A stretch of 64,000 bases of DNA. Source: Burkholderiaceae bacterium. Lineage in GTDB: Bacteria; Pseudomonadota; Gammaproteobacteria; Burkholderiales; Burkholderiaceae_C. The translations under genes and the position numbers were made by a program. The stretch is from positions 46,014 through 110,013 of the forward strand of contig JAGOPK010000017.1 in NCBI GenBank assembly GCA_017992055.1, read 5' to 3'. The notes beneath the pieces are model-generated. The model was not told the origin of the DNA. It saw nothing but the letters and a program-made list of their open reading frames with translations, and searched no databases. Shown here piece after piece: positions 31,161 to 40,223 of the stretch (its first letter is position 1; the number at the start of each line of letters is the position of its first letter).

Positions 31161-32780
31161 TCACAGCAGGTCGTCGGGCACCAGCAGGTACAGCAGCCAC
31201 AGCTTCAGCCGCTGCCACCAGGGCGGGGCCGGCTCGTCGCTGAGGCGCTCGGCATCGGCGCCATCGTCGCGCTCGCCGCGGCCCAGCCACTCCAGGCGCT
31301 GGCCGTCGGCGGCCAGGCGCACTTCCCAGAGCCCGTCCAGCGCACCCTGGCCGGACATCGGCTGCAGCTGGCCCAGCACCTGCTGGACCAGCTCGGGGCT
31401 GTGGATGGCCAGGGCCAGCTCGGTGTTCAGGCTGGCCGAGCGCGGGTCGAGGTTCATCGAGCCCACCAGCAGCGTGCGCTGGTCGATGAAGGCCAGCTTG
31501 GCATGCAGCCGGCCGATGCTGCCGGCCAGCACCTCGCGCAGCTGTGGCTGGCGCTTGAGCCGCTGCGAGGACATCTCGAACAGTTGCACGCCGGCCTGCA
31601 CCAGGGCCATGCGCCGCTGGCCGTAGGCCATGGCCACCAGCGGCTCGTCGCTGTCGACCAGGGAGTTGGTGATGACCTGCACGCGCACGCCGCGCTCGCG
31701 CGCGGCCTGCAGCCGCTCCAGGCCCTGGCCACTGGGCAGGAAGTAGGGCGAGACCACGATCACCTCGCGCTCGGCCGCCGACATCAGCCGCGCCACCGGC
31801 AGCGCCTCGGAGGGCTGGGCGCCGGCCGGCGCCGTGGCGCCGCCGGCGGTTTTTTCAGGCGAGTCGAAGTACACCCGGGCGTCGGCGACGACCCAGGGCC
31901 CGGTGCCGGGCAGCAGCAGGCCGCTGATCTCGTCCGGCGGCGGTGGTGGCGGTGGCGGTGCCGGCAGCGCCGCGCTGCGCAGCGGCGCCAGGCCGGGCCG
32001 GCTCAGCACCTCGAAGCTGCGCCGGCGCTCGCCGGCCGGCAGGCCGTTGTCGGCCAGCGCGCGCAGCGGCACGGCGAAGCGGCTGTTCCAGAAGTCGTCG
32101 AAGTGATGGCCCAGCTCGGGCACCACCACGCCGGTGCACAGCAGGTCGAAGTCGATGAAGTTGCCTTCGTCGCTGCGCATGAAGTAGGCATCGGCCAGGT
32201 TGCGCCCGCCGACCACGGCAAAGCGTCCGTCGGCGATGAACAGCTTGTTGTGCATGCGCCGGTTGAGCTGACCGAAGTCGCCGGCCAGGCTGAAGGCGCG
32301 CAGCAGCCAGCTGTCGCGGCCGGCCGGGAAGGGGTTGTACAGCCGCACCTCGATGCCGTCGTGGGCGTCCAGGCCCAGCAGCAGGTCGGTCAGGCCCTTG
32401 GTGTAGAGGTCGTCGACCAGCAGTCGTACACGCACGCCGCGCGCGGCGGCGTCGCGCAGCGCGCGCATCAGCTGGTGGCCGGTGGCGTCGTCGCCGATCA
32501 GGTAGGTCTGCAGGTCCAGGCTGGCATGGGCCTGGGCGATCAGCGCCAGCCGCGCCTGCAGCGACAGGCTGGACAGCGTCATCGGCTGGAAGGCCGAGCG
32601 GCCGGCGGGCACGCCGCTGCGCTGCTGCAGCCGGGCCAGCGGGCTGTCGGCCGGCGCGATCCGCAGCTCGGTCGGCGGCTGCGGCGGACGTTCCGGCAGG
32701 CCGGGCGCCAGCAGGGCGCAGCCGCCGAACTGCGACAGGCACAGCGGCAGCCACAGGCCCAGCCACAGCAGCCTCAGCAT
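31161..32780 (-). CDS. Phospholipase D-like / cardiolipin synthase family protein
   Basis: A 539-residue exported or membrane-tethered enzyme with two HKD motifs: MHNKLFIADGRFAVVGGRNL and LHAKLAFIDQRTLLVGSMNL. It resembles ClsC-type cardiolipin synthases, which join phospholipids. The N-terminus MLRLLWLGLWLPLCLSQFGGC is a signal sequence with a weak lipobox (FGGC). A proline run (PPPPPPPP) links the two halves. The ATG start is preferred; a GTG 12 bases upstream is equally open. It lies 20 bases downstream of the PurM-like gene on the same strand, so the two may be co-transcribed. Confidence 0.82.
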   Translation of the reverse strand: MLRLLWLGLWLPLCLSQFGGCALLAPGLPERPPQPPTELRIAPADSPLARLQQRSGVPAGRSAFQPMTLSSLSLQARLALIAQAHASLDLQTYLIGDDATGHQLMRALRDAAARGVRVRLLVDDLYTKGLTDLLLGLDAHDGIEVRLYNPFPAGRDSWLLRAFSLAGDFGQLNRRMHNKLFIADGRFAVVGGRNLADAYFMRSDEGNFIDFDLLCTGVVVPELGHHFDDFWNSRFAVPLRALADNGLPAGERRRSFEVLSRPGLAPLRSAALPAPPPPPPPPDEISGLLLPGTGPWVVADARVYFDSPEKTAGGATAPAGAQPSEALPVARLMSAAEREVIVVSPYFLPSGQGLERLQAARERGVRVQVITNSLVDSDEPLVAMAYGQRRMALVQAGVQLFEMSSQRLKRQPQLREVLAGSIGRLHAKLAFIDQRTLLVGSMNLDPRSASLNTELALAIHSPELVQQVLGQLQPMSGQGALDGLWEVRLAADGQRLEWLGRGERDDGADAERLSDEPAPPWWQRLKLWLLYLLVPDDLL

Positions 32781-32800
32781 GCGGGCCGCCACGGGCGCGC

Positions 32801-33943
32801 TCAGCGCAGCTGCAGGTCGTCGTCGCCGAAGCGCACGCCGATCGGCTCGATCAGCAGCTGCTTGGGGCCGGCCTCGACCTGGCCGGCGATGCGCGCGCCG
32901 ATGCCCAGGCCCTGCGCGATCTGCACCACGCGCTCGGCCGCGTCGGCGGCGACGAACAGCGCAAAGCCGGCGCCCATGTTCAGCGTCGAGTAGGCCTCGC
33001 GGTCATCGTGCTGCGCATGCTGCTGGATGAACTTCAGCACCGGCGGCACCGGCGGCAGCGTGTGGATGCGGTAGGTGAAGGTGGCCGGGTGGCGCAGCAG
33101 CTTGCGCCAGCCATGGCCGGTGATGTTGGCGCAGTAGTGCGGCACGATGCCGGCGGCCCACAGCGCCTCGGTCACCGGCGAATACAGCACGGTGGGCGCC
33201 AGCAGGGCCTCGCCATAGCTCAGGCCCGGGTGGCCCACGGGATCGACCTCGGTCAGCCAGCCCTGGGGCAGGCGCTCGACCAGCTTGCGCGCCAGGCTCA
33301 GGCCGTTGGCATGGATGCCGCTGGAATCGAGCAGCACGATGGCATCGCCCGCGGCCAGCTTGTCGCCCACGCTCAGGCGCTGCTTGGGGTTGATCAGGCC
33401 GGTGCACGAGGCCGCCAGGTCGATGCGCCCGGCCTCGACGATGCCGGCCAGCGCCGGCGTCTCGCCGCCGCCCCAGGCCACGCCGCAGGTGTCGCAGGCG
33501 GCCTTCCAGCCGGCCACCAGCGACTGCGCGCGGGCCGCGTCGCCAAACCAGTCCGAGCCGCCGGCGGCCCAGTAGGCCTGCACCACCAGCGGCGTGGCGC
33601 CGACGGTGATCAGGTCGTTGATGGCCATGGCGATGGTGTCCTGGGCGATGCCTTCGTACCAGGGCCGGCCGGTGAGCTGGGCCATCTCGTCGGCCACCAG
33701 GGCCTTGCTGCCCAGGCATTCGACGATCGAGGCCAGGTAGAACGGGCCCACGTCGACCACATAGGCCGATTCGCCGCGCGAGGCCGCCACCTCGGTGAAG
33801 CCATGGCGGCCCAGGTGGCCCGCGGTGGCCGCGGCGGCGCGCTGGGCGCTGATCTTCAGCGGATCGATCAGGTCGTAGTTGACGCCGGCCTGCTCGTAGC
33901 TCAGCGTGCCCGGGGCGGAGGGGGAACCGTTGGAAGAACTCAT
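32801..33943 (-). CDS. AIR synthase (PurM)-related protein, divergent paralogue
   Basis: A 380-residue protein of the PurM/AIR synthase fold. It shares YEQAGVNYDLIDPLK at the N-terminus, QDTIAMAINDLITVGATPL, GGGETPALAGIVEAG, SGIHANGLSLARKLVERL and STLNMGAGFALFV with PurM. The nucleotide/FGAR-loop motif DGVGTK is altered to ECLGSK (75-80). Canonical PurM catalyses ring closure of FGAM to AIR in purine synthesis; with the changed motif and an aromatic insertion (VVQAYWAAGGSDWFG), this may be a paralogue acting on another substrate. It is divergent from dnaX with only 33 bases between start codons. Confidence 0.65.
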   Translation of the reverse strand: MSSSNGSPSAPGTLSYEQAGVNYDLIDPLKISAQRAAAATAGHLGRHGFTEVAASRGESAYVVDVGPFYLASIVECLGSKALVADEMAQLTGRPWYEGIAQDTIAMAINDLITVGATPLVVQAYWAAGGSDWFGDAARAQSLVAGWKAACDTCGVAWGGGETPALAGIVEAGRIDLAASCTGLINPKQRLSVGDKLAAGDAIVLLDSSGIHANGLSLARKLVERLPQGWLTEVDPVGHPGLSYGEALLAPTVLYSPVTEALWAAGIVPHYCANITGHGWRKLLRHPATFTYRIHTLPPVPPVLKFIQQHAQHDDREAYSTLNMGAGFALFVAADAAERVVQIAQGLGIGARIAGQVEAGPKQLLIEPIGVRFGDDDLQLR

Positions 33944-33976
33944 GGGGGCGATTATCGGCTCCGTAGAATGCCCCCC

Positions 33977-35890
33977 ATGCCTCACGTCGTCCTGGCCCGC
34001 AAGTACCGGCCCCGCAGCTTCGAGCAGATGGTGGGTCAGTCGCACGTGGTGCAGGCGCTGACCAATGCGCTCGAATCCGGGCGGCTGCACCACGCCTACC
34101 TGTTCACCGGCACCCGTGGCATCGGCAAGACCACGGTCAGCCGCATCCTGGCCAAGAGCCTGAACTGCACCGGTGCCGATGGCACGGGGGGCGTCACCGC
34201 CCATCCCTGCGGCGTGTGCCAGGCCTGCACCGAGATCGATGCCGACCGCTTCATCGACTACATCGAGCTGGATGCCGCCAGCAACCGCAGCATCGACGAG
34301 ATCCGCGAGCTGATCGAGCGCGCCGCCTACAAGCCCAGCGTCGGCCGCTACAAGGTGTTCATGATCGACGAGGCGCACCAGCTCACCAAGGACGCCTTCA
34401 ACGCCCTGCTGAAGACGCTGGAGGAGCCGCCCGAGTACCTGAAGTTCGTGCTCGCCACCACCGATCCCGAGAAGATGCTGCCCACGGTGCTGAGCCGCTG
34501 CCTGCAGTTCAACCTGCGGCCGATGGCGCCCGAGACCGTGCTCGAGCATCTGCAGTCCGTGCTGCAGGCCGAGGCCGTGGCCGCCGAGGACGGCGCGCTG
34601 CGCCTGCTGGCGCGGGCCGCGCGCGGCTCGATGCGCGATGCGCTGTCGCTGACCGACCAGGCCATCGCCTATGGCGCCGGCACGCTGGCCGAGGCCGGTG
34701 TGCGCGCCATGCTGGGCAGTGTCGACCGCAGCCATGCGGCCCAGCTGGTGCAGGCGCTGGCGCAGCGCGACGGCCCGGCGCTGCTGGCCGGCATTGCCAC
34801 GCTGCGCGAGCGGGGCCTGTCGGCCGCCGGCACGCTGGAGGAGATGGCCACGCTGCTGCAGCAGATGGCGGTGGAGCAGGCCGTGCCGGGTGCGCTGGAC
34901 GAGGCCGATCCCGACAGCGCCGGCGCCCGCCAACTGGCCGGCGAGCTGGCCGCCGACGAGACCCAGCTGCTCTATGGCATCGCCCTGCATGGCCGGGCCG
35001 AGCTGGGCCTGCTGTCCGACGAATATGCGGCGCTGACCATGGTGCTGCTGCGCTTTCTGGCCTTTCCGCCGGCCGGCGCACCGGCCCCGGCGCCGGCGCG
35101 TGCCGCGCCGCTGGTGGCGCCCGCGGCCGTGGCCCGGGCCAGCGCGCCGGTGCGGCCGGTGGTCAAGCCGGTGGCCGTCGCCGCGCCGGCGCCTGCCCGG
35201 GGGCCCGTGCCCGCGCCGGCACAGGCGTCGACACCCGCGCCCGCCCGTCCGGCCGCCAGCCCATCCCCTGGCCCCTCGTCCAGTGAACCGCCGCCCTGGC
35301 TGGACGAGGCCCCGCCGCTCGACGATGCGGCCTGGGCCTCGGCCCCGGCCATGGCGCCGTCCGCGGTGTCCGAGCCCGAGCCGCCGGTGTTCGACGAGCC
35401 GCGGCCATCACGCCGGGAGCCGGCCGCGGCCGCCCCCCTGGCGACCACCCCGGTCAGCCCCTCGGCGCCGCCGCTGCAGCCCACCGCGCTGGGCGAGCAG
35501 TGGAGCGAGCTGCTGCGCCCGCTGATCGCCCAGGGCGCGGTGGCGGCCCTGGTGCGCGAGCTGGCGCTGCAGGCCGAGCTGCTGGACGTGCAGGCCACGC
35601 CGGCCGGCCGGCGCTACACGCTGCGCGTCGAGCGCGAGACCCTGCGCGCCCCGGCCCATGCCACCAAGCTGGCTGGCGCGCTGCAGGCGGCGCTGGGCGA
35701 GCCGGTGCAGGTGGAGGTGCAGGCCGGCCAGCCGCAGGACTCGATCGCCCGCCGCGAGGCCGCCGCCCGCGAGGCCGCGCAGCGCGAGGCCGAGCGCGCC
35801 ATCCGCGACGACGCCACGGTGCAGGCCCTGCTGGCGCAGTTTCCGGGCGCGCGCATCGTGCCGGGCTCGATCAAGCCGCTGGGCGCCTGA
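33977..35890 (+). CDS. dnaX: DNA polymerase III subunits gamma/tau
   Basis: Clamp-loader ATPase of the replicative polymerase. The 637-residue product has Walker A GTRGIGKTT, a zinc module with four cysteines (CTGADG...HPCGVCQAC), Walker B FMIDEAHQL and sensor LSRCLQF. A Pro/Ala-rich linker (~350-505) leads to a C-terminal tau domain (~505-637). The ATG giving MPHVVLARKYRPRSFEQMVGQ matches family N-termini; an ATG 9 bases upstream is possible. No A-rich slippery heptamer of the E. coli type is visible, so production of gamma by frameshift is not supported. ybaB and recR follow, a widely conserved trio. Confidence 0.96.
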   Translation: MPHVVLARKYRPRSFEQMVGQSHVVQALTNALESGRLHHAYLFTGTRGIGKTTVSRILAKSLNCTGADGTGGVTAHPCGVCQACTEIDADRFIDYIELDAASNRSIDEIRELIERAAYKPSVGRYKVFMIDEAHQLTKDAFNALLKTLEEPPEYLKFVLATTDPEKMLPTVLSRCLQFNLRPMAPETVLEHLQSVLQAEAVAAEDGALRLLARAARGSMRDALSLTDQAIAYGAGTLAEAGVRAMLGSVDRSHAAQLVQALAQRDGPALLAGIATLRERGLSAAGTLEEMATLLQQMAVEQAVPGALDEADPDSAGARQLAGELAADETQLLYGIALHGRAELGLLSDEYAALTMVLLRFLAFPPAGAPAPAPARAAPLVAPAAVARASAPVRPVVKPVAVAAPAPARGPVPAPAQASTPAPARPAASPSPGPSSSEPPPWLDEAPPLDDAAWASAPAMAPSAVSEPEPPVFDEPRPSRREPAAAAPLATTPVSPSAPPLQPTALGEQWSELLRPLIAQGAVAALVRELALQAELLDVQATPAGRRYTLRVERETLRAPAHATKLAGALQAALGEPVQVEVQAGQPQDSIARREAAAREAAQREAERAIRDDATVQALLAQFPGARIVPGSIKPLGA

Positions 35891-35947
35891 GACCGCGCCT
35901 TTCTCCCGTTCGCAAGATTCGCGACATTCGCAAGAGGAAACCCGACC

Positions 35948-36274
35948 ATGATGAAGAACCAGCTGGCCGGCCTGATGAAGCAGGCCCAGGCGATGCAGGA
36001 CAACCTGAAGAAGGCCCAGGACGAACTGGCCACCATCGAGGTCACCGGCGAGAGTGGTGCCGGCCTGGTCAAGGTGACCATGACCTGCAAGCACGACGTG
36101 CGCCGCGTGGCCATCGATCCCAGCCTGCTGGCCGACGACAAGGACATGCTGGAAGACCTGGTGGCCGCGGCCTTCAACGACGCGGTGCGCCGCGTCGAGA
36201 CCACGACCCAGGAGAAGATGGGCAAGCTGACCGCCGGCATGCCGCAGATCCCGGGCATGAAGTTCCCGTTCTGA
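35948..36274 (+). CDS. ybaB: YbaB/EbfC family nucleoid-associated protein
   Basis: A 108-residue dimeric DNA-binding protein, typically encoded between dnaX and recR. It has the N-terminal coiled region ([27 protein letters not shown]), central [29 protein letters not shown] and C-terminal [29 protein letters not shown], all standard for the family. Two adjacent ATG codons are available; the first is used here, with agagga about 8 bases upstream. The 57-base gap after dnaX contains no terminator. Confidence 0.95.
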   Translation: MMKNQLAGLMKQAQAMQDNLKKAQDELATIEVTGESGAGLVKVTMTCKHDVRRVAIDPSLLADDKDMLEDLVAAAFNDAVRRVETTTQEKMGKLTAGMPQIPGMKFPF

Positions 36275-36302
36275 GACCGCAGCGCTCCGCGACGCCCGCC
36301 GC

Positions 36303-36899
36303 GTGGCCGCCCCCCGCGAGGCCAGCCTCGAAGGCCTGATCGAGGCCTTGCGCCGCCTGCCCGGCGTGGGCCAGAAGTCGGCCCAGCGCATGGCCTATCA
36401 CCTGCTGCAGCACGACCGCGGCGGCGCCGAACGCCTGGCCACGGCCTTGCAGCAGGCCGTGGCGCGTGTGCACCACTGCGAACGCTGCCACACCTTCACC
36501 GAGGCCGCGGTCTGCGCCACCTGCCTGGATCCGCAGCGCGAGGCACGCCAGCTGCTGGTGGTGGAGACGCCGGCCGACCAGGCGGCCATCGAGCGCAGCG
36601 GCAGCTACCGCGGCCTGTACTTCGTGCTGATGGGCCGGCTGTCGCCGCTGGACGGCATCGGGCCGGCCGAGATCGGCATGCACCCGCTGCTGGCGCGGGC
36701 CACCGACGGCTCGGTGGACGAGGTCATCCTGGCCACCGGCTTCTCGGCCGAAGGCGAGACCACGGCCCATGTGCTGGCGCTGGCGCTGAAGGGCCAGGGC
36801 CTGCGCGTGACGCGGCTGGCACGCGGCGTGCCGGCGGGCAGCGAGCTGGAATACGTGGACCTGTCGACGCTGGCCCATGCGCTGAGCGACCGGCGCTGA
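36303..36899 (+). CDS. recR: Recombination mediator protein RecR
   Basis: Helps RecF/RecO load RecA on gapped DNA. The 198-residue protein has the helix-hairpin-helix [17 protein letters not shown], the zinc finger [16 protein letters not shown] and a Toprim domain with [26 protein letters not shown] and [19 protein letters not shown]. It starts with GTG, 28 bases after ybaB, and ends just before a short 12-base repeat tract and the convergent lytic transglycosylase gene. Confidence 0.95.
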   Translation: MAAPREASLEGLIEALRRLPGVGQKSAQRMAYHLLQHDRGGAERLATALQQAVARVHHCERCHTFTEAAVCATCLDPQREARQLLVVETPADQAAIERSGSYRGLYFVLMGRLSPLDGIGPAEIGMHPLLARATDGSVDEVILATGFSAEGETTAHVLALALKGQGLRVTRLARGVPAGSELEYVDLSTLAHALSDRR

Positions 36900-36913
36900 G
36901 AGCGCCGGGGGAG

Positions 36914-36961
36914 CCGCTCGGTTCGCTGCTCGGTTCGTCGCTCAGTCCGCCGCTCAGTTGG
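36914..36961. repeat. Four imperfect 12-base tandem repeats
   Basis: Between the convergent recR and mltD genes, four copies of a 12-base unit with core GCTCrGTyCG stand in a row (gctcggttcg, gctcggttcg, gctcagtccg, gctcagttgg). The last copy contains the mltD stop codon. This looks like local slippage rather than a functional element. Confidence 0.6.
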
Positions 36962-38588
36962 CGGGTTTGCGCGCCGTCGGGCCGGGCTTGACGATGCGCT
37001 TGCCGGGCGTGGCCCGCGCGGCCGGCTTGGGCTCGGCCCTGGCCACCCGGGCGCTGGCGGCCTTGCCACGCGCCGGCAGCATCACCACCACCGCCTCGCC
37101 GGGGCCGAAGCGGCCGTCGCGGGCCGAGGGGTTCCAGCTCACCAGCGTGGCCACGCTGACGCGGTAGCGCTGGGCCAGCGTGGCCACGCTGTCGCCCTTG
37201 CGGCCGGCCTTCACGGTCATGCGGCGCAGCGCCGGCGCATCCGGGGCCAGGGCCAGCATCGCATGGTCGGCAATGTGCTCGGCCACGTCGTCGTCGCGGT
37301 GCGCGCTGCGTGGCACCAGCAGCGTGGAGCCGGCCTTGATGCGCATGCGCGGCGGAATGGCATTGACCTCGCGCAGCCGCGCCTCGTCCATGCCCACCAG
37401 CTTGGCGGCCTCGGCCGTGCCCATCAGCCGCGGCGCCTGCCAGGCGGTCCAACTGGCCAGCGGCGCGGCGCGCTCGCCCTGCTCGGCATGGGCCAGCAGG
37501 GCGCGCACGAAGCGGTTGGCGTTGTCATAGGGCAGCAGCACCTGGGGCGTGCCGGCGGCCAGGATCAGCGGCTTGTTCATCTGCGGGTTCAGCGCCTTGA
37601 ACTCGTCCAGCGGCAGGCCGGCCAGCTGGGCCGCGCGGTCCAGGTCGATGTCGCGCGACAGGCCCACCGAGATGAAGTACGGGTGGTTCTTCAGCTCGGG
37701 CAGGGCCAGGCCGAAGGCCTGCGGCCGCAGCACCAGGTTCTCGACCGCCTGCAGCTTGGGCAGGTAGTTGCGCGTCTCCTCGGGCATGCGCAGGCTCAGG
37801 TAGTCGGTGGGCAGGCCGGCCTTCTGGTTGCGCGCGATGGCGCGCTGCACATTGCCCTGGCCCCAGTTGTAGGCGGCCAGCGCCAGCTGCCAGTCGCCGA
37901 ACATGCCATGCAGGCGCTGCAGGTAGTCGAGCGCGGCGCGGGTGGAGTCGAGCACGCTGCGGCGGTCGTCGCGGAACAGGTTCTGCTTCAGGTCGAAGTC
38001 GCGGCCGGTGCCGGGCACGAACTGCCACATGCCCGAGGCCTTGGCGGTGGACATGGCCTGCGGGTTGAAGGCGCTCTCGATGAAGGGCAGCAGGGCCAGC
38101 TCGGCGGGCAGGCCGCGGCGCTCGACCTCCTCGAGGATGTGGAACAGGTAGCGGCCGCCGCGCTCGGTCATGCGCTGCACATAGTCGGGCCGGCTGCCGT
38201 ACCACTGCTCCCACTTGCGCACATGGTCGGTGTCGAGGTCGGGCATCACCAGGCCGCGGCGCACCCGCGCCCACAGGTCGGTCTGGGCATTGACGTCGTC
38301 GAGGTTGATGGCCGTGGTGGGCTGCAGCGGGTCGATGACGATGGGCGGCTCGGCGGCCTGGCCTTCACTGGCCACTGCGCCGCTGCGGACCCCGGGCGTC
38401 ACGGCCGGCACCACCGCGGTGGCCACGGCGGCCACCGGAGGCACCACGGCGGCTGGCACGTCGGCCGTGGCCTGCGGCCCTGCGGGGGGCGGTGTGGCGG
38501 CGCCGGCTGCAGGGTCGGTGACGGTGGCGCAGGCGCCGAGCAGCAGGGCCGCGGCCAGGGCCACGGCGCGGGGCAGAAATTGATTCAT
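36954..38588 (-). CDS. mltD: Membrane-bound lytic murein transglycosylase D-like lipoprotein
   Basis: Cleaves peptidoglycan glycan strands from the periplasmic face of the outer membrane. The 544-residue precursor has a lipoprotein signal with lipobox LGAC (Cys20), a low-complexity Ala/Pro/Val stretch, then the SLT domain with LPAELALLPFIESAFNPQAMS (catalytic Glu) and ASGMWQFVPGTGRDF plus LALAAYNWGQGNVQRAI. A LysM domain (VKAGRKGDSVATLAQRYRVSVATLVSWNP) and a basic tail follow. E. coli MltD has two LysM repeats; only one is clear here. The start overlaps the gloB stop (ATGA), as in the gloB-mltD pair of enterobacteria. Confidence 0.9.
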   Translation of the reverse strand: MNQFLPRAVALAAALLLGACATVTDPAAGAATPPPAGPQATADVPAAVVPPVAAVATAVVPAVTPGVRSGAVASEGQAAEPPIVIDPLQPTTAINLDDVNAQTDLWARVRRGLVMPDLDTDHVRKWEQWYGSRPDYVQRMTERGGRYLFHILEEVERRGLPAELALLPFIESAFNPQAMSTAKASGMWQFVPGTGRDFDLKQNLFRDDRRSVLDSTRAALDYLQRLHGMFGDWQLALAAYNWGQGNVQRAIARNQKAGLPTDYLSLRMPEETRNYLPKLQAVENLVLRPQAFGLALPELKNHPYFISVGLSRDIDLDRAAQLAGLPLDEFKALNPQMNKPLILAAGTPQVLLPYDNANRFVRALLAHAEQGERAAPLASWTAWQAPRLMGTAEAAKLVGMDEARLREVNAIPPRMRIKAGSTLLVPRSAHRDDDVAEHIADHAMLALAPDAPALRRMTVKAGRKGDSVATLAQRYRVSVATLVSWNPSARDGRFGPGEAVVVMLPARGKAASARVARAEPKPAARATPGKRIVKPGPTARKPAN

Positions 38589-39358
38589 CGGTAGACGTTC
38601 TTCCATTCGCGCAGCGCGCCGAGGATCTCGGCGCCGCTGTCGTTGACCGCGCCCCGGGTGCGGGCGGCGGCGATCACGCCGGGTTCGGCGCAGCGCAGGA
38701 ACGGGTTGATGGCCCGCTCACGCGCGATGGTGGAGGGCAGGGTGGGCAGGCCGCGCTGGCGCAGCTCGCGGCAGGCCTGGACATGGGCGGCGACATCGGC
38801 ATTGCCGGGCTCGACCGCGGCGGCAAAGCGCAGATTGCTCTCGGTGTACTCGTGGGCACAGCACACGCGGGTGTCGCCGGGCAGCGCGGCCAGCGCGCTC
38901 AGCGAGGCATGCATCTGCGCCGGCGTGCCCTCGAACAGCCGGCCGCAGCCGGCAGAGAACAGCGTATCGCCGCAGAACAGCACCGGCGCCTGGCCCGCGG
39001 GCGCGAGCCGATAGGCCACATGGCCGGCGGTGTGGCCGGGCACGTCCAGCACCCCGATGTCCAGGCCCAACAGCGAAACGACGCGGCCACCTTGCACCGG
39101 CTCGACCGGGCCTGGAATGGCCTCGCGGGCCGGCGCGAACACCGGGCCCTGCAGATGCGGCCGCAGCGCGGCCAGGCCGCCGATGTGATCGGGGTGGTGG
39201 TGGGTCACTAGAATGCCGGCCAGCGCAAGCCGCTCGGCCTGCAGGGCGTCCAGCACCGGCGTCGCATCCCCCGGATCGACCACGAGGGCGGACTGGCCAT
39301 CGTGCAGCATCCAGATGTAGTTGTCCGAAAAGGCGGGCAGGGCGACGAGTTTCATCAT
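38585..39358 (-). CDS. gloB: Hydroxyacylglutathione hydrolase (glyoxalase II)
   Basis: Hydrolyses S-D-lactoylglutathione to lactate and glutathione, completing methylglyoxal detoxification. The 257-residue metallo-beta-lactamase-fold protein carries THHHPDHIGG, PGHTAGHVAY, FCGDTLFSAGCGRLFEGT and CCAHEYTESNLRFA, the glutathione/metal pattern of GloB. Two consecutive start codons (MM) exist. The first overlaps, in opposite orientation, the ATG of the divergent methyltransferase gene. A reverse-strand TATAAT at 39380-39375 is placed to give a leader of only about ten bases. Confidence 0.95.
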   Translation of the reverse strand: MMKLVALPAFSDNYIWMLHDGQSALVVDPGDATPVLDALQAERLALAGILVTHHHPDHIGGLAALRPHLQGPVFAPAREAIPGPVEPVQGGRVVSLLGLDIGVLDVPGHTAGHVAYRLAPAGQAPVLFCGDTLFSAGCGRLFEGTPAQMHASLSALAALPGDTRVCCAHEYTESNLRFAAAVEPGNADVAAHVQACRELRQRGLPTLPSTIARERAINPFLRCAEPGVIAAARTRGAVNDSGAEILGALREWKNVYR

Positions 39359-40223
39359 GGCGCGCGAATCGTCAATTATAGAGTTGGGACAGTGGTGGAG
39401 CGGCCCCGCCGGCCGCTATCTGCTGGCCTGGGAGCAGGCACGCCTGGACCGCATGGTCAACGACCTGTTCGGCTTCCATGCGCTGCAGCTGGGCCTGCCG
39501 CAGCTGGAGGCCCTGCGCGCCAACCGCATGCCGCACCGCTGGCTGGCCGCCGACAGCACGGTGATGGCCGAGGCCGGGGCCGGCCTGGCGGTGCCGCTGC
39601 CGCCGGTGGACGAGGCCTTGTCCACGCTGCTGCCGCTGGACCCGCAGGCGCCGCCGGGCTGCGCCCTGCTGTGCGACTTCGATGCGCTGCCGTTCCCGGC
39701 GCAGAGCCTGGACCTGGTGGTGATGCCGCATGCGCTGGAGCTGGCGCGTGATCCGCACGACACGTTGCGCGAGGTCGAGCGTGTGCTGCGGCCCGAGGGG
39801 CGGGTGCTGATCATCGGCTTCAATCCGGCCAGCCTGTGGGGTGTGCGCCAGCGCTGGGGCCATCTGCGGCGCGGCCTGGGCCTGGGCGGGCGCCTGGTGC
39901 TGCCGCGCTCGGGCGAGTTCATCGGCCCGGGTCGCGTGCGCGACTGGTTGCGGCTGCTGGGCTTCGAGGTCGAGAGCGCGCGCTTTGGCTGCTGGCGGCC
40001 ACCGCTGGCCAGCGAGCGCTGGCTGGAGCGCTGGGCCTGGACCGAGGCCCTGGGCCAGCGGCTGTGGCCGGTGCTGGGCGCGCTGTATGCGGTGCAGGCG
40101 GTCAAGCGCGTGCGTGGCATGCGCCTGGTCGGCATGGCCCGCCAGCGCCAGAAACGCGCCGCCACCGCACCCGCGGTGGTGGCCAACCGATCCGAACTTG
40201 AACCGGCAACCGAGGAAGCATGA
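39357..40223 (+). CDS. YafS-like SAM-dependent methyltransferase
   Basis: A 288-residue class I methyltransferase-like protein. The Asp-rich strand [54 protein letters not shown] (written here as the region around residues 105-160) contains the post-I and motif II/III features, but the usual glycine-rich motif I is weak. It corresponds in position to E. coli yafS, between gloB and rnhA; substrate unknown. The start ATG giving [14 protein letters not shown] is the most plausible but uncertain, because it overlaps the gloB start codon. The stop overlaps the rnhA start (ATGA). Confidence 0.75.
   Translation: MARESSIIELGQWWSGPAGRYLLAWEQARLDRMVNDLFGFHALQLGLPQLEALRANRMPHRWLAADSTVMAEAGAGLAVPLPPVDEALSTLLPLDPQAPPGCALLCDFDALPFPAQSLDLVVMPHALELARDPHDTLREVERVLRPEGRVLIIGFNPASLWGVRQRWGHLRRGLGLGGRLVLPRSGEFIGPGRVRDWLRLLGFEVESARFGCWRPPLASERWLERWAWTEALGQRLWPVLGALYAVQAVKRVRGMRLVGMARQRQKRAATAPAVVANRSELEPATEEA
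39375..39380 (-). promoter_or_regulatory. Probable -10 of the gloB-mltD promoter
   Basis: A perfect reverse-strand TATAAT lies 17 bases before the gloB start codon and inside the first codons of the divergent methyltransferase gene. No convincing -35 is seen at 17 bases. The two divergent transcription units therefore have overlapping control and coding sequence. Confidence 0.4.
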
